DNA of 64,000 bases from Plectosphaerella cucumerina (lineage: Eukaryota > Ascomycota > Sordariomycetes > Glomerellales > Plectosphaerellaceae), in assembly GCA_020746995.1 (NCBI GenBank), contig JAGPXD010000007.1, positions 992,001 to 1,056,000 of the forward strand, written 5' to 3'. Position 1 is the first letter of the stretch; each line of letters opens with the position of its first letter. Both the position numbers and the translations under genes were made by a program. This document shows positions 22,470 through 32,110 of the stretch, piece after piece. The notes beneath the pieces were generated by a model that worked only from the letters and a program-made list of their open reading frames with translations, had not been told where the DNA came from and ran no database searches.

Positions 22470-22550
22470 GACTGCGTGGCGCAGTGGAAGCGCGTTGTGC
22501 TCACATTATGAGAGCCACAAAGGTCCGTGGATCGAAACCGCGCGTGGTCA
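22470..22550 (+). tRNA. Initiator-like tRNA with 9-nt intron; anticodon reads CAC (isotype uncertain)
   Basis: 81 nt. The acceptor stem GACTGCG/CGTGGTC pairs fully with wobble, discriminator A. The D arm GCGC-AGTGGAA-GCGC and the T arm CGTGG-ATCGAAA-CCGCG carry marks of eukaryotic initiator tRNA-Met (A54, A60; AGTGGAAGCGCG). The anticodon stem is TTGTG/CACAA. With the canonical intron site after base 37 the loop is C-T-CAC-A plus C, leaving a 9-nt intron (ttatgagag) whose TGAG pairs with the CTCA of the loop. That gives anticodon CAC (Val), at odds with the Met-initiator body. A T5 terminator at 22553-22557 argues for expression. It could be a Val isoacceptor, a diverged initiator or a pseudogene. 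Confidence 0.7.
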
Positions 22551-22552
22551 GC

Positions 22553-22557
22553 TTTTT
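22553..22557 (+). terminator. Pol III terminator of initiator-like tRNA
   Basis: Five T residues, 2 nt after the discriminator base. Confidence 0.65.
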
Positions 22558-23386
22558 GCATTTGTCACGAAGTGCTTGGTTAGTTTCTACTTTTGTTTGT
22601 CTGTCGCAAGATCCGAAGTAAGGGCTGGTTCGATGGGCGTTCATCCACGAGTGTCCTAGAGACTAGCATCAAAAGTTCCTGCCTTGCTGTTCTACCAGGT
22701 ACGTTGAGAATAGAGTCGGGACGGGCCATCAATTTCGAGATGCACCAGGCTCGAAGCATTCAATCGCTTGGTGCTTACTGTGGATGACTCTTCAAGGTGC
22801 TTGAACGTCACACCTAACATGCACCATCTGGTCGCCTTCGGCATCCAATGACTTTCAGGCCTTTCCGCATATCTCTAGAACCAGTTGAAATCAACAAGTG
22901 CCTACCTACTTCGTGCGTGTAGCCAGGGTTCTGCCCATTCGAACCTTTACTTCGAAGGCAGGGGCAACAATAGAACATGAATCCATCGTGAATGCCTCAC
23001 ATTTTTTTCATGCCTGCCGCGTCTGCTGAAAGCATTCATTGGCCCTGCCAAGCTACTTCAAGTTACAGGAAAGTACAACCATTCCGTGAAGTACATGAGG
23101 TTACCTACCGTAGGCTGTCATCTACGTGATTCTACTCCTGCACCATCAGACCCCGATCCTTCGCAAACCACTCCTCGACACCCGCCATCTCACAGGGCAT
23201 CCCAACTTCGAGCGAAACAAACCGCCAGTTCCCCACCCTGCCTGGCTACTTCCACCATTTGCGCCATCAGAGACTCCAAGTAGGTACGTTGTTGCACAGT
23301 CTTTGAGTGGTCATTTTCCCGAAGACTCATAGTCCATAGGCCCACAGCGACCTTTCCAGGGAAGTTGAGACTCTCACATCGACAAC
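22558..23386. other. AT-richer intergenic region
   Basis: About 830 bp. It likely includes the promoter of the small gene at 23387. Nothing else was recognised. Confidence 0.45.
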
Positions 23387-23701
23387 ATGTCTTACAACTA
23401 CACTGTTCGCAGCCCTCCAGAGATTCGATCGGCGCTAGGCAGCCACCCAATTCGAACGCCAGAGCTTCTGATCATTGCTTCATCAGCCGACGAGGCGTTG
23501 GCGGACAAGGCCAAGCGTCGCCTTCTCGAGCAAGAGGAAGACACCATCCATCGGCGCTCCCGGGAGTCTGCTCCCACTCCGGAGCCCTCCAGTGTTATTC
23601 ATGTGGGGGAACATGGCGAGGAAAGCATACGAATGGTTGCCACGCTCCAACGTTCAGCGTATGATACAGCGCGCACCGGAGAAAAAGACCAGAAAGCCTA
23701 G
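23387..23701 (+). CDS. Small hypothetical protein, 104 aa
   Basis: The start context is good for a fungus (cgacaacATGtct). The product is hydrophilic, without signal peptide or membrane segment. The N-terminal half reads like a short folded helix-loop (PPEIRSALGSHPIRTPELLIIASSADEAL), followed by a charged helix (KAKRRLLEQEEDTIHRR) and a Pro/Ser linker. I do not recognise it. There is no intron and no near neighbour on the same strand, so coding status rests on start context and codon-like composition. Confidence 0.45.
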   Translation: MSYNYTVRSPPEIRSALGSHPIRTPELLIIASSADEALADKAKRRLLEQEEDTIHRRSRESAPTPEPSSVIHVGEHGEESIRMVATLQRSAYDTARTGEKDQKA

Positions 23702-24099
23702 TGAGGAGGCCCAGGTGGCCAAAAGAACAGCCCCGGAGAACAAGATGCCCTAGAGGCAAGTAGCCATGAAGTTTTCTCTTTACTAAATTGAGCTCGATTT
23801 GCATCCAAAGAGGTGAATCTTATGAAACTTGTTGATGGACAATCTGACCCAAGGGTCGTGGGAGTATTGGCGTCCATTAGGTGGCCTGCACTGACTCCTC
23901 AGCAAGCACCAAGCAGTCAAATACTTCAAGCCTGGTGCATCTTATATCTGCTAATCCGTCCAGAGCCCAGAAAGACCAAAGCACTGAGCTACATCAGCAG
24001 CAATCTTGTAGGCACTGCCTTCGTACTTCATATTGTAGGATTCAAGATGGAGGGTTCATTACATGCCCTGGACGAGACACTTCCCATTGATACCTCAAC
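23702..24099. other. Convergent intergenic region
   Basis: About 400 bp between the hypothetical gene (+) and the aconitase X gene (-). No gene seen. Confidence 0.5.
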
Positions 24100-25890
24100 C
24101 TACTCTCCGGCCAGCCACTGCGGCTTCTCTCCTCTAAAGACGCCGCTACAGGCGGCCTCGACACAAGATGCTAGGCCCCCAAAGTAGAACCGCCGTCCCG
24201 TGAGACCGGGGCCGTAGTGCGCATATTTCCCTGAATTTGTCATGATGACCTTGGCGGCGCGCGGGATCACCGGCTCGGTGATCATGCACCAGCAGGTATC
24301 ATTCAGGAAGCGAACTCCAAATGTTTCCAAGACCTCTACCAGCCCGGCCTGGCCGGCCAGCGCGTGAGTGGCGCGTCCGCACGTCACCACCATGGTGACC
24401 TCGGCGTGCTTCCTTTTATCCCGGCACAGCGCTGCGAGCTTCTTGATCTCGGCGAAGGAGAAGTGGGGGTTCCCGAGGGAGACGAGGTCTACGGGTTGGC
24501 CTGGGTCGGCGCTGTTGAGCTTATCCCAGTAGGGGCTGAGTTGACTTGTGTCCAGGCTGATATATGTGACCGAGGACGTCTTGGTGAGCACGGTGTCGAG
24601 CGAGGCGGCCTCGGGCGTGACCCCCAGGATGTGGAACATGGGCATGCTGGATGCCGTTGCAAAGGCGGCGCCGAATGCTTTCAGGTCGTCGCGGGACGGA
24701 GCGAGTGCCTCAAGCCCGGCCACAACGGGGATCCGGGTTGGCGCCAGGCTCCCAACCTTGTAGCCCAGGAGCGGGTAGAACGAGTCGTCGATGGTTCGGA
24801 AGGCGCGGGCGTCCGTGACGGTGATGCACACGGATGCCAGCCGGTTGACGTCTTGGTGCGCGCCGGCCTCGGGGGCGCGACCGGTAAGGGCGATGGCGAT
24901 GTCGAGGAAGTCGGGGTACTTGATGGTCCTGGCGCCGAGCACGCTGTTCGCGTAGACGACGGCGTTGGACTCTGCCCAGGCGACCTGGTCGCCGAGGCCC
25001 GGCGCCGTGTCGAGCTGGTAGGGCGCGCAAGTGAAGGTTGGGCGGGCGCCCATGTCCGTGTAGGCGGCGGCGAGCTCCCGGGACGCCACGCCGAAGACGG
25101 GATCGACGCCCTGCGCCCGCCATCGCTTCTGGTCGATGGACACGGAGTTGAGGGTCGTCGGGACGGCAACCTTACCGCCCCAGGCCCGGAGCCGCTGGGC
25201 GAAGGCAAGGGAGCCTGGCCCGGTGTAGATGCAGCCGTCGACGTGGACTTGTTTGACGTCGAGGAGCCGATGGGCCCCCAGCAGCGCGGCCATGCGCAGG
25301 ATGATGCGCATCGACACCTGGGCCGCCTTGCCGCCCGATCCGTCCAGGAGGGCTCTGTCCGCGGCGGAGAGCTCGACGTCGCGAGCCACCGGCGGCGGCT
25401 GCGCTGCCATTGTGCCGGAGTCGGGGCCGGGGCCGGGGAGTTCTGCGGAAGAGACGCGATCACCGTCAATGTGGACGTGCTGGCCGTGTCGTTTCAAGAT
25501 GGCCTGAAAATCTTCCATGTCCAGCGTCAGAACGGGGATGGCCCTCCCAAAGATATCCTCCGAGATAATGACGCCCAGAGTCAGGATGTCTTCCCGTCTC
25601 TGGAAGATGACGGCTTCCGGGCCCTTGCCGTTCAGTAGGAGCTCCAGCATAACGCCGCTGCCTGAGCAGGAGCCGCGGCCGCCCGGGATGACGAGGACAG
25701 TGCCCTGGAGGAAGGTCCCGCTCAAGGTGTGGTGGCGGTCGATAATCTCTCCCGTCTGCGGGTTGACGCCGCCCCAGAAGCTCAGCTCGAGGTCGCTTGT
25801 AACAAGTTTCCCGGATGTCTTGCCGTGGACATAGGCGGTCCCGTGGAGGACGAAGCCATCCTGCGCGGACGGTTCGGCGGTTGAGCCCAT
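24100..25890 (-). CDS. Aconitase X (AcnX) family dehydratase, fused small and large domains
   Basis: A single exon of 596 aa from ATG 25890 (MGSTAEP); an upstream in-frame ATG at 25926 would add 12 residues. AcnX proteins are Fe-S hydro-lyases. Characterised members dehydrate cis- or trans-3-hydroxy-L-proline, or phosphomevalonate in archaea. Here the small swivel domain (formerly DUF126; residues about 1-145, with VIPGGRGSCSGSGVMLELLL) is fused ahead of the large domain (formerly DUF521). Large-domain marks: VKQVHVDGCIYTGPGSLAFA, VAVPTTLNSVSID, PTFTCAPYQLDTAPGLGDQVA, AVVYANSVLGART, VVTCGRATHALAG and FLNDTCWCMI. The cysteines in these blocks are the likely cluster ligands. The fused order matches the fungal/bacterial 3-hydroxyproline dehydratase type. 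No proline racemase or transporter gene adjoins it. Confidence 0.88.
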   Translation of the reverse strand: MGSTAEPSAQDGFVLHGTAYVHGKTSGKLVTSDLELSFWGGVNPQTGEIIDRHHTLSGTFLQGTVLVIPGGRGSCSGSGVMLELLLNGKGPEAVIFQRREDILTLGVIISEDIFGRAIPVLTLDMEDFQAILKRHGQHVHIDGDRVSSAELPGPGPDSGTMAAQPPPVARDVELSAADRALLDGSGGKAAQVSMRIILRMAALLGAHRLLDVKQVHVDGCIYTGPGSLAFAQRLRAWGGKVAVPTTLNSVSIDQKRWRAQGVDPVFGVASRELAAAYTDMGARPTFTCAPYQLDTAPGLGDQVAWAESNAVVYANSVLGARTIKYPDFLDIAIALTGRAPEAGAHQDVNRLASVCITVTDARAFRTIDDSFYPLLGYKVGSLAPTRIPVVAGLEALAPSRDDLKAFGAAFATASSMPMFHILGVTPEAASLDTVLTKTSSVTYISLDTSQLSPYWDKLNSADPGQPVDLVSLGNPHFSFAEIKKLAALCRDKRKHAEVTMVVTCGRATHALAGQAGLVEVLETFGVRFLNDTCWCMITEPVIPRAAKVIMTNSGKYAHYGPGLTGRRFYFGGLASCVEAACSGVFRGEKPQWLAGE

Positions 25891-26674
25891 TTGGGTGGGA
25901 TGTGGCTTGCAAGAGACAGAGAACACTCTCTAGCGAGTCACCGGCTGGACTCAGCTATGCCTTGGGTTTTGACAACCAGGTAGGCAGTAGCAGGTGGATG
26001 TCATCGTCGTTGGTGTCAATGATTTTGCATGCTGTATGGGAGGGGGGAAGAATTAAGAAACAGCCCCGATCTCGGATTAGCTTTCCGGGCCGAGTGGGCA
26101 CAGTGTACGACCTACCTGTGCTACCTGGTAACCCTCATGCCAAGGCCGGAGATGTCGCCTGACACACCATGTAGATACAAGACGCCATCGCGTGCTGTCC
26201 GTACCATTCAAGGACTCGGACAGACTTCAACATGAATAATCCCACGAGTCAATGGCAGCCAGCCGACCTTAATTCCGAAAGTACTTCGGCAGTTGCAGAA
26301 AGCCGCCAAGTCTCGTAGGAACCTCCCCCCCAGGAACCCTGTTGTCTACATGGCAGCGACAACACCAATGGCAGCGAAAGAACCAGTGGACGAGCGAGGT
26401 AAGATGGTCAGGAGAGAAAGCCAAGATTCCGCACATGCCCTACATTAGGTAAGTACCATACAGGTACCTACTGTCAACCACTGGATAGAACCTGGGTTTA
26501 GCCGGGTTCGGCCGGTTATACAGGCAGTCTGAATCATCCGCAGTGCCCGTCTGATGGCCAAGACAACCCCAAGTCCCCTGTTATATATGCACTCGGTTCC
26601 ATCCTTCCGGCGGTCTTCACTTACCACTCTACATCTCCCATAATCTCACTCAAATTTCCCCCCTCCCACACGGC
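25891..26674. promoter_or_regulatory. Divergent upstream region, aconitase X / ankyrin gene
   Basis: About 780 bp. A TATATAT at 26582-26588 lies about 90 bp upstream of the ankyrin ATG. No start-proximal TATA was seen on the aconitase X side. Confidence 0.45.
26582..26588 (+). promoter_or_regulatory. TATA-like element of ankyrin gene
   Basis: TATATAT, about 90 bp upstream of the ATG at 26675. Confidence 0.45.
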
Positions 26675-28507
26675 ATGGCGTTGCTCGTCGATTTTTACAC
26701 TGCGAAAGATGGCAGGCAGATGGTCTACTCGGACCTCCTCCGCGAAAACGAGCAACACCCTCTCCAACCGCACATGGCCGTCTGCCAGTACAGAAACGCC
26801 AGAGACCTGCGAGCGGTGATCGAAGAGAACAAAGACAAGATCAACCGACGCGGCGGAGTATGGGGCACTCCCCTCCATGTCGCCGTGGCGTGCGACTTTG
26901 TCGAGGCTGTCCAGGTGCTGCTCGACGCTGGCGCTGACAACTCGGTACAGCGCGGTCTCCAAGAGTTCGACACCGCCTGGATGCTGGCGGCGAAGCTTGG
27001 CCGGAGAGAGATTCTTCGCCGGTTCTGGTCGCGGATCCCGGAGCCTCCAGATCTGCTACAGGTACAGCTCGAACTTGACAACATGCAGTTTGACGAGAAC
27101 TCAAAGGCCGTCTGCCTCTATGACGCGGCACGGCATGGCCAGGCGGCCACGGTCCGCGACATGCTCGACTGGCAGCCGGACTGGCACATGAAAAGCTTGT
27201 CCGGGGCCATGGTAGCGGCGGCCAACGAGTGGCAAGATGAAGTCGTGGCACTTCTTCTCCAGCGCGTCAGCTTTCCCATCATGAGGTTGAATGTCTTCCT
27301 CCGTGCCGCCTGTTCCCTCAAGCCCATCCGGATGGGCGGACACCGCGCGGAGGATTACCTCGGCTTCGACGGCGTCCGACAGGAACGCAGGTTGCCCGTA
27401 TCATCCGTGCCGGGGCAGAGGTCGACGTCCCGCTGGACCGGAGCAAGCGCTGTCTCGTCCACTCCACCGCCAGCATAGCCTTTCTCATCGGCGCTTTGAA
27501 AGGCCTCCTCGACAACGGCTTTGACCCTAACCTGTCCGATCCAGTGCATGGCATGACGGCCCTGCACGGTCTCGCGTGGCCAGTCCGCCAGGGGGAGTTA
27601 GGGCCGTACACAGACCGACACAATTACGGCGCCGCTCGTCTCCTCCTCGAATACGGCGCCGACATCTTTCGGCCGGATGATCGGGGAAACACGCCCCTGC
27701 ACTACGCTGCCGCTGGAGCAGATATGCACCTCTTGTCCATGTACGCCTCTGCCGTCGGGCTGAGCATCACGGAGATGGTGGGCCGGGAGACGAAACCACG
27801 TCGGAGAGACTGTCCTTCATTGGGCTGCGGTGGGCGGCAAGGCGGACATTATCGAGTACCTTCTTTCTCAAGATTCCCCAGATGCAGGAAAGGACGACTC
27901 TGGCAGCAGCATCAGCAACCTGAACTTGCCAAACCGTCACGGGTGGACGCCCCTCATTTGTGCCGCCGTCGGGGATGGTCACCACATCCGCTCAGCAATA
28001 GACGCCGTCCGGGCCGTTGAGGTGCTGCTCGACCACGGCGCAGACCCAAACGTCACCACCGCCAATGGACTGAATGTCCCCCACGCGCTGTCCAGGCATC
28101 TGGACACGGATCCAGACAGCGCGCTCGGCTGGGTCACCGAGCGGCTTCTACGTTCCATGTCCAGGGCAGACGAGAAGATCCAAGCAAGAGCCAGTCCATG
28201 CGCCGACATTGACAAGAGGTGGCAGGTTGCGTCACATTTTCACGGCGAAAGATGCCCGAGAGTCTGCTGGTCTCCGCAGAACGACCCTTGGAAGAGATAT
28301 GATCATGATGACGGCGACGCTGCTGCAGAGGCGGGGACGCCCCTGCACTGGGCGGCCAGGCATGGCGGGCTGGGCGTGGCGAGAGCCCTCCTCGCCGCTG
28401 GGGCTGATTACCGGGTCCAGGACCAAGGGTGCGAAATGTGCGTCCAGTTGGCGTATAAGGCGCGGGGGAAGCTGCCGGACGAGGCGGTTCACGGGTTATC
28501 CGACTGA
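26675..28507 (+). pseudogene. Ankyrin-repeat protein gene with two compensating frameshifts
   Basis: ATG at 26675 is followed by ankyrin repeats, but the conserved reading passes through three segments. Frame A runs to about 27387 (GTPLHVAVACDFVEAVQVLL, LYDAARHGQAATVRDMLD). Frame B runs to about 27800 (VARIIRAGAEVDVPLD, MTALHGLAWPV, RLLLEYGADIF, NTPLHYAAAGADMHLLS). Then frame A resumes to a TGA at 28505-28507 (ETVLHWAAVGGKADIIEYLL, WTPLICAAVGDGHH, VEVLLDHGADPNVT, GTPLHWAARHGGLGVARALL). The first switch acts like one missing base near caggaacgcagg, the second like one extra base near gacgaaacc. No GT-AG intron of workable size explains either. The product would be about 610 aa, cytosolic, acting by protein binding. 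A recently disabled gene and assembly indels are both possible. Confidence 0.75.
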
Positions 28508-29772
28508 TCAGGGAGCAGACCCCTGGAAAGGAGGAAGCACGGAGAGGAGACCTTGGGGCTGACTTGGTAGGTGGGCGTGCCAAACAGTCAGTGCAGTGTT
28601 CGGTGTTGTCGTGCTTCATTTCAGCAAAGACTCAACCGTTTCTTGCTTCCCCGTGTTAACCTGGAATGCCAATTTGGCCGGTACATTGAGAGCTCACTGT
28701 CTCTTTCCTGCTGAGTTGGTGGTCCACCCAGACCCGAGTTGATCAGTCGCATAGTTGCCAAGTTCAACTGCAACAATGCTACGGCCGTATGGCTGGAACC
28801 CTGTCGGAGTGATGAGAAGAAAAGGGCAGGTCGTGGGTCAGGTGGATGAAGGATCTGGTTAATAAGCCAAGTAAAATGCGATTCCAAAAAAAGGCATGAT
28901 GACAACTTCACGGAGAAGTTCCGTTTTTTTCCATGGAAGGGGGACATCCATCTGTGGTTCAGGCAGGACTGCGTTTTAGTCACGATGCATGCAAACTCCC
29001 CTGCATCCGGTGTATGAAGGATTCTCTAATTGCCCAACTATCTGCCAATTAACTTTCGCTGTGCAGCGTTGGCAAATTTCATCTTTCGGAGCTCTCAATT
29101 TCACGTATGCATTGATGGCGTCTATTTCAACAAGTGAAAGCCCATCTATTCTACAGAGAATAGCAGTTCATGAACCAGAGAAGTAACTCAACTGCCGAAT
29201 GAGGTCGATAGATGATTCTAAGGCTAATAGCCTATTACGCTGTAAAGTATGCAGCTGCAGTCTTCCGAAGAATGCATCCAGCAGGGGGCTTTCTGACCTG
29301 GCATCCTAGGCCCCATAGGGCTTAATGGCCGTTGTTAGGGCTGATGTCAGAACGAACGACGGAACTTTAGTCACTGTTCTCTCCCCTCACAACAGCACGA
29401 ATCACGTCGGCTCAAAATGGAGTCCAACCCTGGCAAATGTCCAGGCACTAAATGCACGGTCACCACGCTGAGCATGGCAGAACGCGATGCAGGGTACGAG
29501 CCCAGTCTTTGCCCCTGATAGGGCGTCCAAACGAGGGCCAAGACCTCTCGCTTGACTCTTCCGGAGAGGAAGGTTTGCTACGACAGCATCACTTGACAGG
29601 AGGCCTGACTCTAGGCGCCAAGCGAGACAACTCGACGATGGACGTTGTGACGCCCAGTGAAGACTGCAAAGTATATATGCAGTCGAATGTCTCCTCTGAA
29701 GTTACAGTGGCAAAGCAGTCGAGCACCCATCAGCTCAGCAGATCCCTCCAGGTCACTCATCCATTGAACAAG
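28508..29772. other. AT-rich gene-poor stretch with promoter of secreted-protein gene
   Basis: 1.27 kb. TATATAT at 29672-29678 lies about 95 bp upstream of the ATG at 29773. No transposon or RNA gene was recognised. Confidence 0.45.
29672..29678 (+). promoter_or_regulatory. TATA-like element of 226-aa secreted protein gene
   Basis: TATATAT about 95 bp upstream of the start codon. Confidence 0.45.
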
Positions 29773-30638
29773 ATGCGTTCCGCCCCCTTCATTCTCCCTT
29801 TCGTTGCTTCTGCAGCTGCAGCTGCTGTCAACACCGGCAACCCGACTGCTGTTGAGGGTGGTCTTCCTCTTCCTCTCGGTGAGATCGGCTGGGAGGGCGT
29901 TGTCACTCCTGGTGGCCCTTCCGTGAAAGTTTGGGGCGCTAGCTTCGAGGTAAGCATTGTTACGAAAGAGGAAGTTGAACCTGAAGCTAACACGTTTTGC
30001 CTAGGACATCGAGGCCAAGATCCGCGAGGACTACCCCGAGTTTTCGATCTACGAAGAGGAAGAGCAGACTGGTCCCGAGACCTCACCCGTTCCCGAGGTC
30101 GTCACGCGTGCTGCTCTCGAGAAGGTTCGTGCTTCTGTTGCTCCAGCTGTCCAAAAAAAAAATAGCATTTGCCCGCACGCAATCTCTGACTCAACCTGCA
30201 GCGTCAACGCTACTGCGATCCGCGGTTCGGAAGGGTCATGCCTCACTACATCGACCAGTGCATCAGCGCTCTGAGGAGGATCAACGGAAACAACTGCTGG
30301 GCCAGAGCTCGCCACTGCATACGCAACCAGTGCATCAACGGAGGCGCCGTCGGCATGTGCAACGACAACCACCATGACATCAACATCCCCTGCACTCGTG
30401 TCGCCGACATGGCTGCCAACATCAGGCAGAACTGCTGGGAGGTCGACACTGCTTGCAAGGCTGGCCAGGGCTGCTGGGGCGAGAACCACACTACCTTTGG
30501 TCAGCTCTTCGACGCTGGTGGATTTAACGTCATCGTGGGCCAGTGTGGTGAGTCCCGCCTCATTCACGAATCTAGATCAGGTTGCTGACATTCAACATAG
30601 GCTTCTTTGGCAACGGACAGCGCCCTGTCAAAGCCTGA
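29773..30638 (+). CDS. Secreted Cys-rich protein, 226 aa, effector candidate
   Basis: Four exons: 29773-29949, 30005-30124, 30202-30547 and 30601-30638; introns of 55, 77 and 53 nt; 681 nt with an intact frame. A signal peptide (MRSAPFILPFVASAAAAAV) is followed by an acidic low-Cys linker (residues about 20-100, including a YEEEEQTGPE stretch). A compact domain with 11 cysteines starts at RYCDPRF and includes IDQCISALRRINGNNC, ARHCIRNQC, VGMCNDN, INIPCTRVAD, RQNCWEVDTAC and FNVIVGQC. The acidic linker ends close to the domain and could be a pro-region, but no clear Kex2 site is seen. I do not recognise a named family. Spacing of cysteines and the secretion signal make it an extracellular protein; an effector role is inference. 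Confidence 0.78.
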
Positions 30639-31021
30639 GGTGTGAAGCCTCCACGCGGAAATCGACTCGACGCCCAGCCTGGTTTGCACTTCTTGATTCA
30701 GGACGCTGTTGTGGCCAAAACGAGTCATATCCTGAACGTTTTTAGGGTGACTGACTTCACCAATTTTTCTCTTCTTGGGCGTTGAAACGACCTGACGTTG
30801 CGCTTTCCTGTCTCTCGTTGGAATTGGCATATGTAGCCCATGGCGTTCTTATAAGAAAGCCTTCGAAGGACAATCTTCAGCGCTGTTTGCCCATTCAAGA
30901 CAGCGACCGCTTTGCGTCGTCGGTGACGGGTTGGATCCCGTTTAGATACCACGGTGATGACACCTCATGCATGAGTTGATGTCGATTGGGGGACGAGATG
31001 ATGAGAAGTACAAAAAGTGAC
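30639..31021. other. Intergenic between secreted-protein gene and tRNA-Glu
   Basis: About 380 bp with no gene seen apart from the tRNA terminator at 31012-31016. Confidence 0.5.
31012..31016 (-). terminator. Pol III terminator of tRNA-Glu
   Basis: Five T residues on the minus strand, 5 nt after the discriminator base. Confidence 0.65.
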
Positions 31022-31102
31022 TTCCGGAACGGGGAATTGAACCCCGAGCCTGTCGGCGCTCCACATGAGAGCGACAAATGTTGACCATTACACCATTCCG
31101 GA
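31022..31102 (-). tRNA. tRNA-Glu (CTC) with 9-nt intron
   Basis: 81 nt on the minus strand. The acceptor stem TCCGGAA/TTCCGGA is a perfect 7-bp pair, discriminator A. The D arm GGTGTAATGGTCAAC is typical of tRNA-Glu. The anticodon stem is TGTCG/CGACA. With the intron after base 37 the loop is C-T-CTC-A plus C, and the 9-nt intron (tgtggagcg) contains GAG that pairs with the CTC anticodon, the classic pre-tRNA arrangement. The T arm is CGGGG-TTCAATT-CCCCG. A T5 terminator follows. Confidence 0.9.
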
Positions 31103-31484
31103 CTGACTTATGCTGTGCTGGCTGCCCAAAGGCGTCACAGCACTTCAAACCAGCGGGTCATGAAGATCAGATCACCGTATCCCAGACAAGGAGACTGGAC
31201 TCAAAGAATGAGGTGGGCTTTGGAAGCATGCATTTGGTCCGCTATTGGCATAATACTCGAATCTACGAAGAGCGAATAGCCACCGAACACGGTTAGTACA
31301 CCTAGACACCCCGCAAGCATGGCATCGTTCCGGCCTTGACATAAAGTGGACAACTCGCGAACCATATGTAGTCAGCAGGATTGTATGACTACAGGACAGC
31401 TTCTAATGGTCTAAAAGATGCTCGAAATATGTACAGGTCTCCCTGTCAAAGCCATAGAGACCTTCGAGAAGGTAAGGCCCCCGT
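31103..31484. other. Intergenic between tRNA-Glu and secreted paralog
   Basis: About 380 bp; no gene seen. It includes the 3' end of the minus-strand secreted-protein gene. Confidence 0.5.
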
Positions 31485-31988
31485 TTAGTTGGCCGCACCA
31501 TAGTCGGCACCAGACTGCCTGCAGTAGTACTCCCACTCATCACCACCAATGTGCTTGGCAGGAGAGTTGCAAACGAGAACATCGCCGCGGTAGCTCTAGC
31601 GATGGGAGGGCCACAGGTCAGCAAATCGCCGTGTCGACATCTGGAGAAGGACTTACGGTGCTGCAGTCGGGGCACTTGTCCCACTGCTTATTGCCGGTGT
31701 TGCGGGCCCTGTACCTGTTGCAGGCAGCCTGGGTGGCACCGGGGTTCTAGAGCCGTTTAGCACATGGCTTTTCTGGTGGGCGCCCTGTAATCTCACCTCG
31801 ATGGCGTATTCGTTGACCCCCTTGAAGGCGCGGTCACGGCAGGTGGCGTAGTCGTGGAGGTCAGCAACGACGCTGCGCATAGTCAGCAAATAGTTCTAAG
31901 CGATGCTTCGTGGTTCGAGAAGCCGCAGAGAGTTGAAGGGGGCTTACACCGAGGCGGCGGTGGCAGTAAGGAGGATGGAGAACTGCAT
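31485..31988 (-). CDS. Small secreted Cys-rich protein, 105 aa (paralog A)
   Basis: Four exons on the minus strand: 31988-31948, 31872-31797, 31746-31657 and 31595-31485; introns of 75, 50 and 61 nt; 318 nt, frame intact. A signal peptide (MQFSILLTATAASVVVA) is followed by DLHDYATC and six cysteines. Conserved blocks with its neighbour at 33372-33999 are DLH-x-YATC, ARNTGNKQWDKCPDCST and AKHIGGDEWEYYCRQSGAD. Exon 3 is 90 nt in both genes and all three intron phases (2, 0, 0) agree, so they are duplicates. Paralog A is 32 residues shorter, mostly from exon 2. A TATAAG on the minus strand at 32105-32110 lies about 117 bp upstream. Family not recognised; secretion is clear, effector role inferred. 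Confidence 0.8.
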
Positions 31989-32104
31989 TTTGGCGAGTGA
32001 GATGTTGAGATGTGAAGAATGAATGATGTGAAGACTGCGTACAACGAGTTGCTGTGTGAAGTGATGGAGAATTCTCGTGGTCTTGGAGGCGGAAGGCATT
32101 CATA

Positions 32105-32110
32105 CTTATA
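32105..32110 (-). promoter_or_regulatory. TATA-like element of paralog A
   Basis: TATAAG read on the minus strand, about 117 bp upstream of the ATG at 31988. Confidence 0.4.

Noticed and set aside
24364..25638. 424-aa plus-strand frame
   Set aside because: Antisense of the aconitase X gene, whose family motifs are clear on the other strand.
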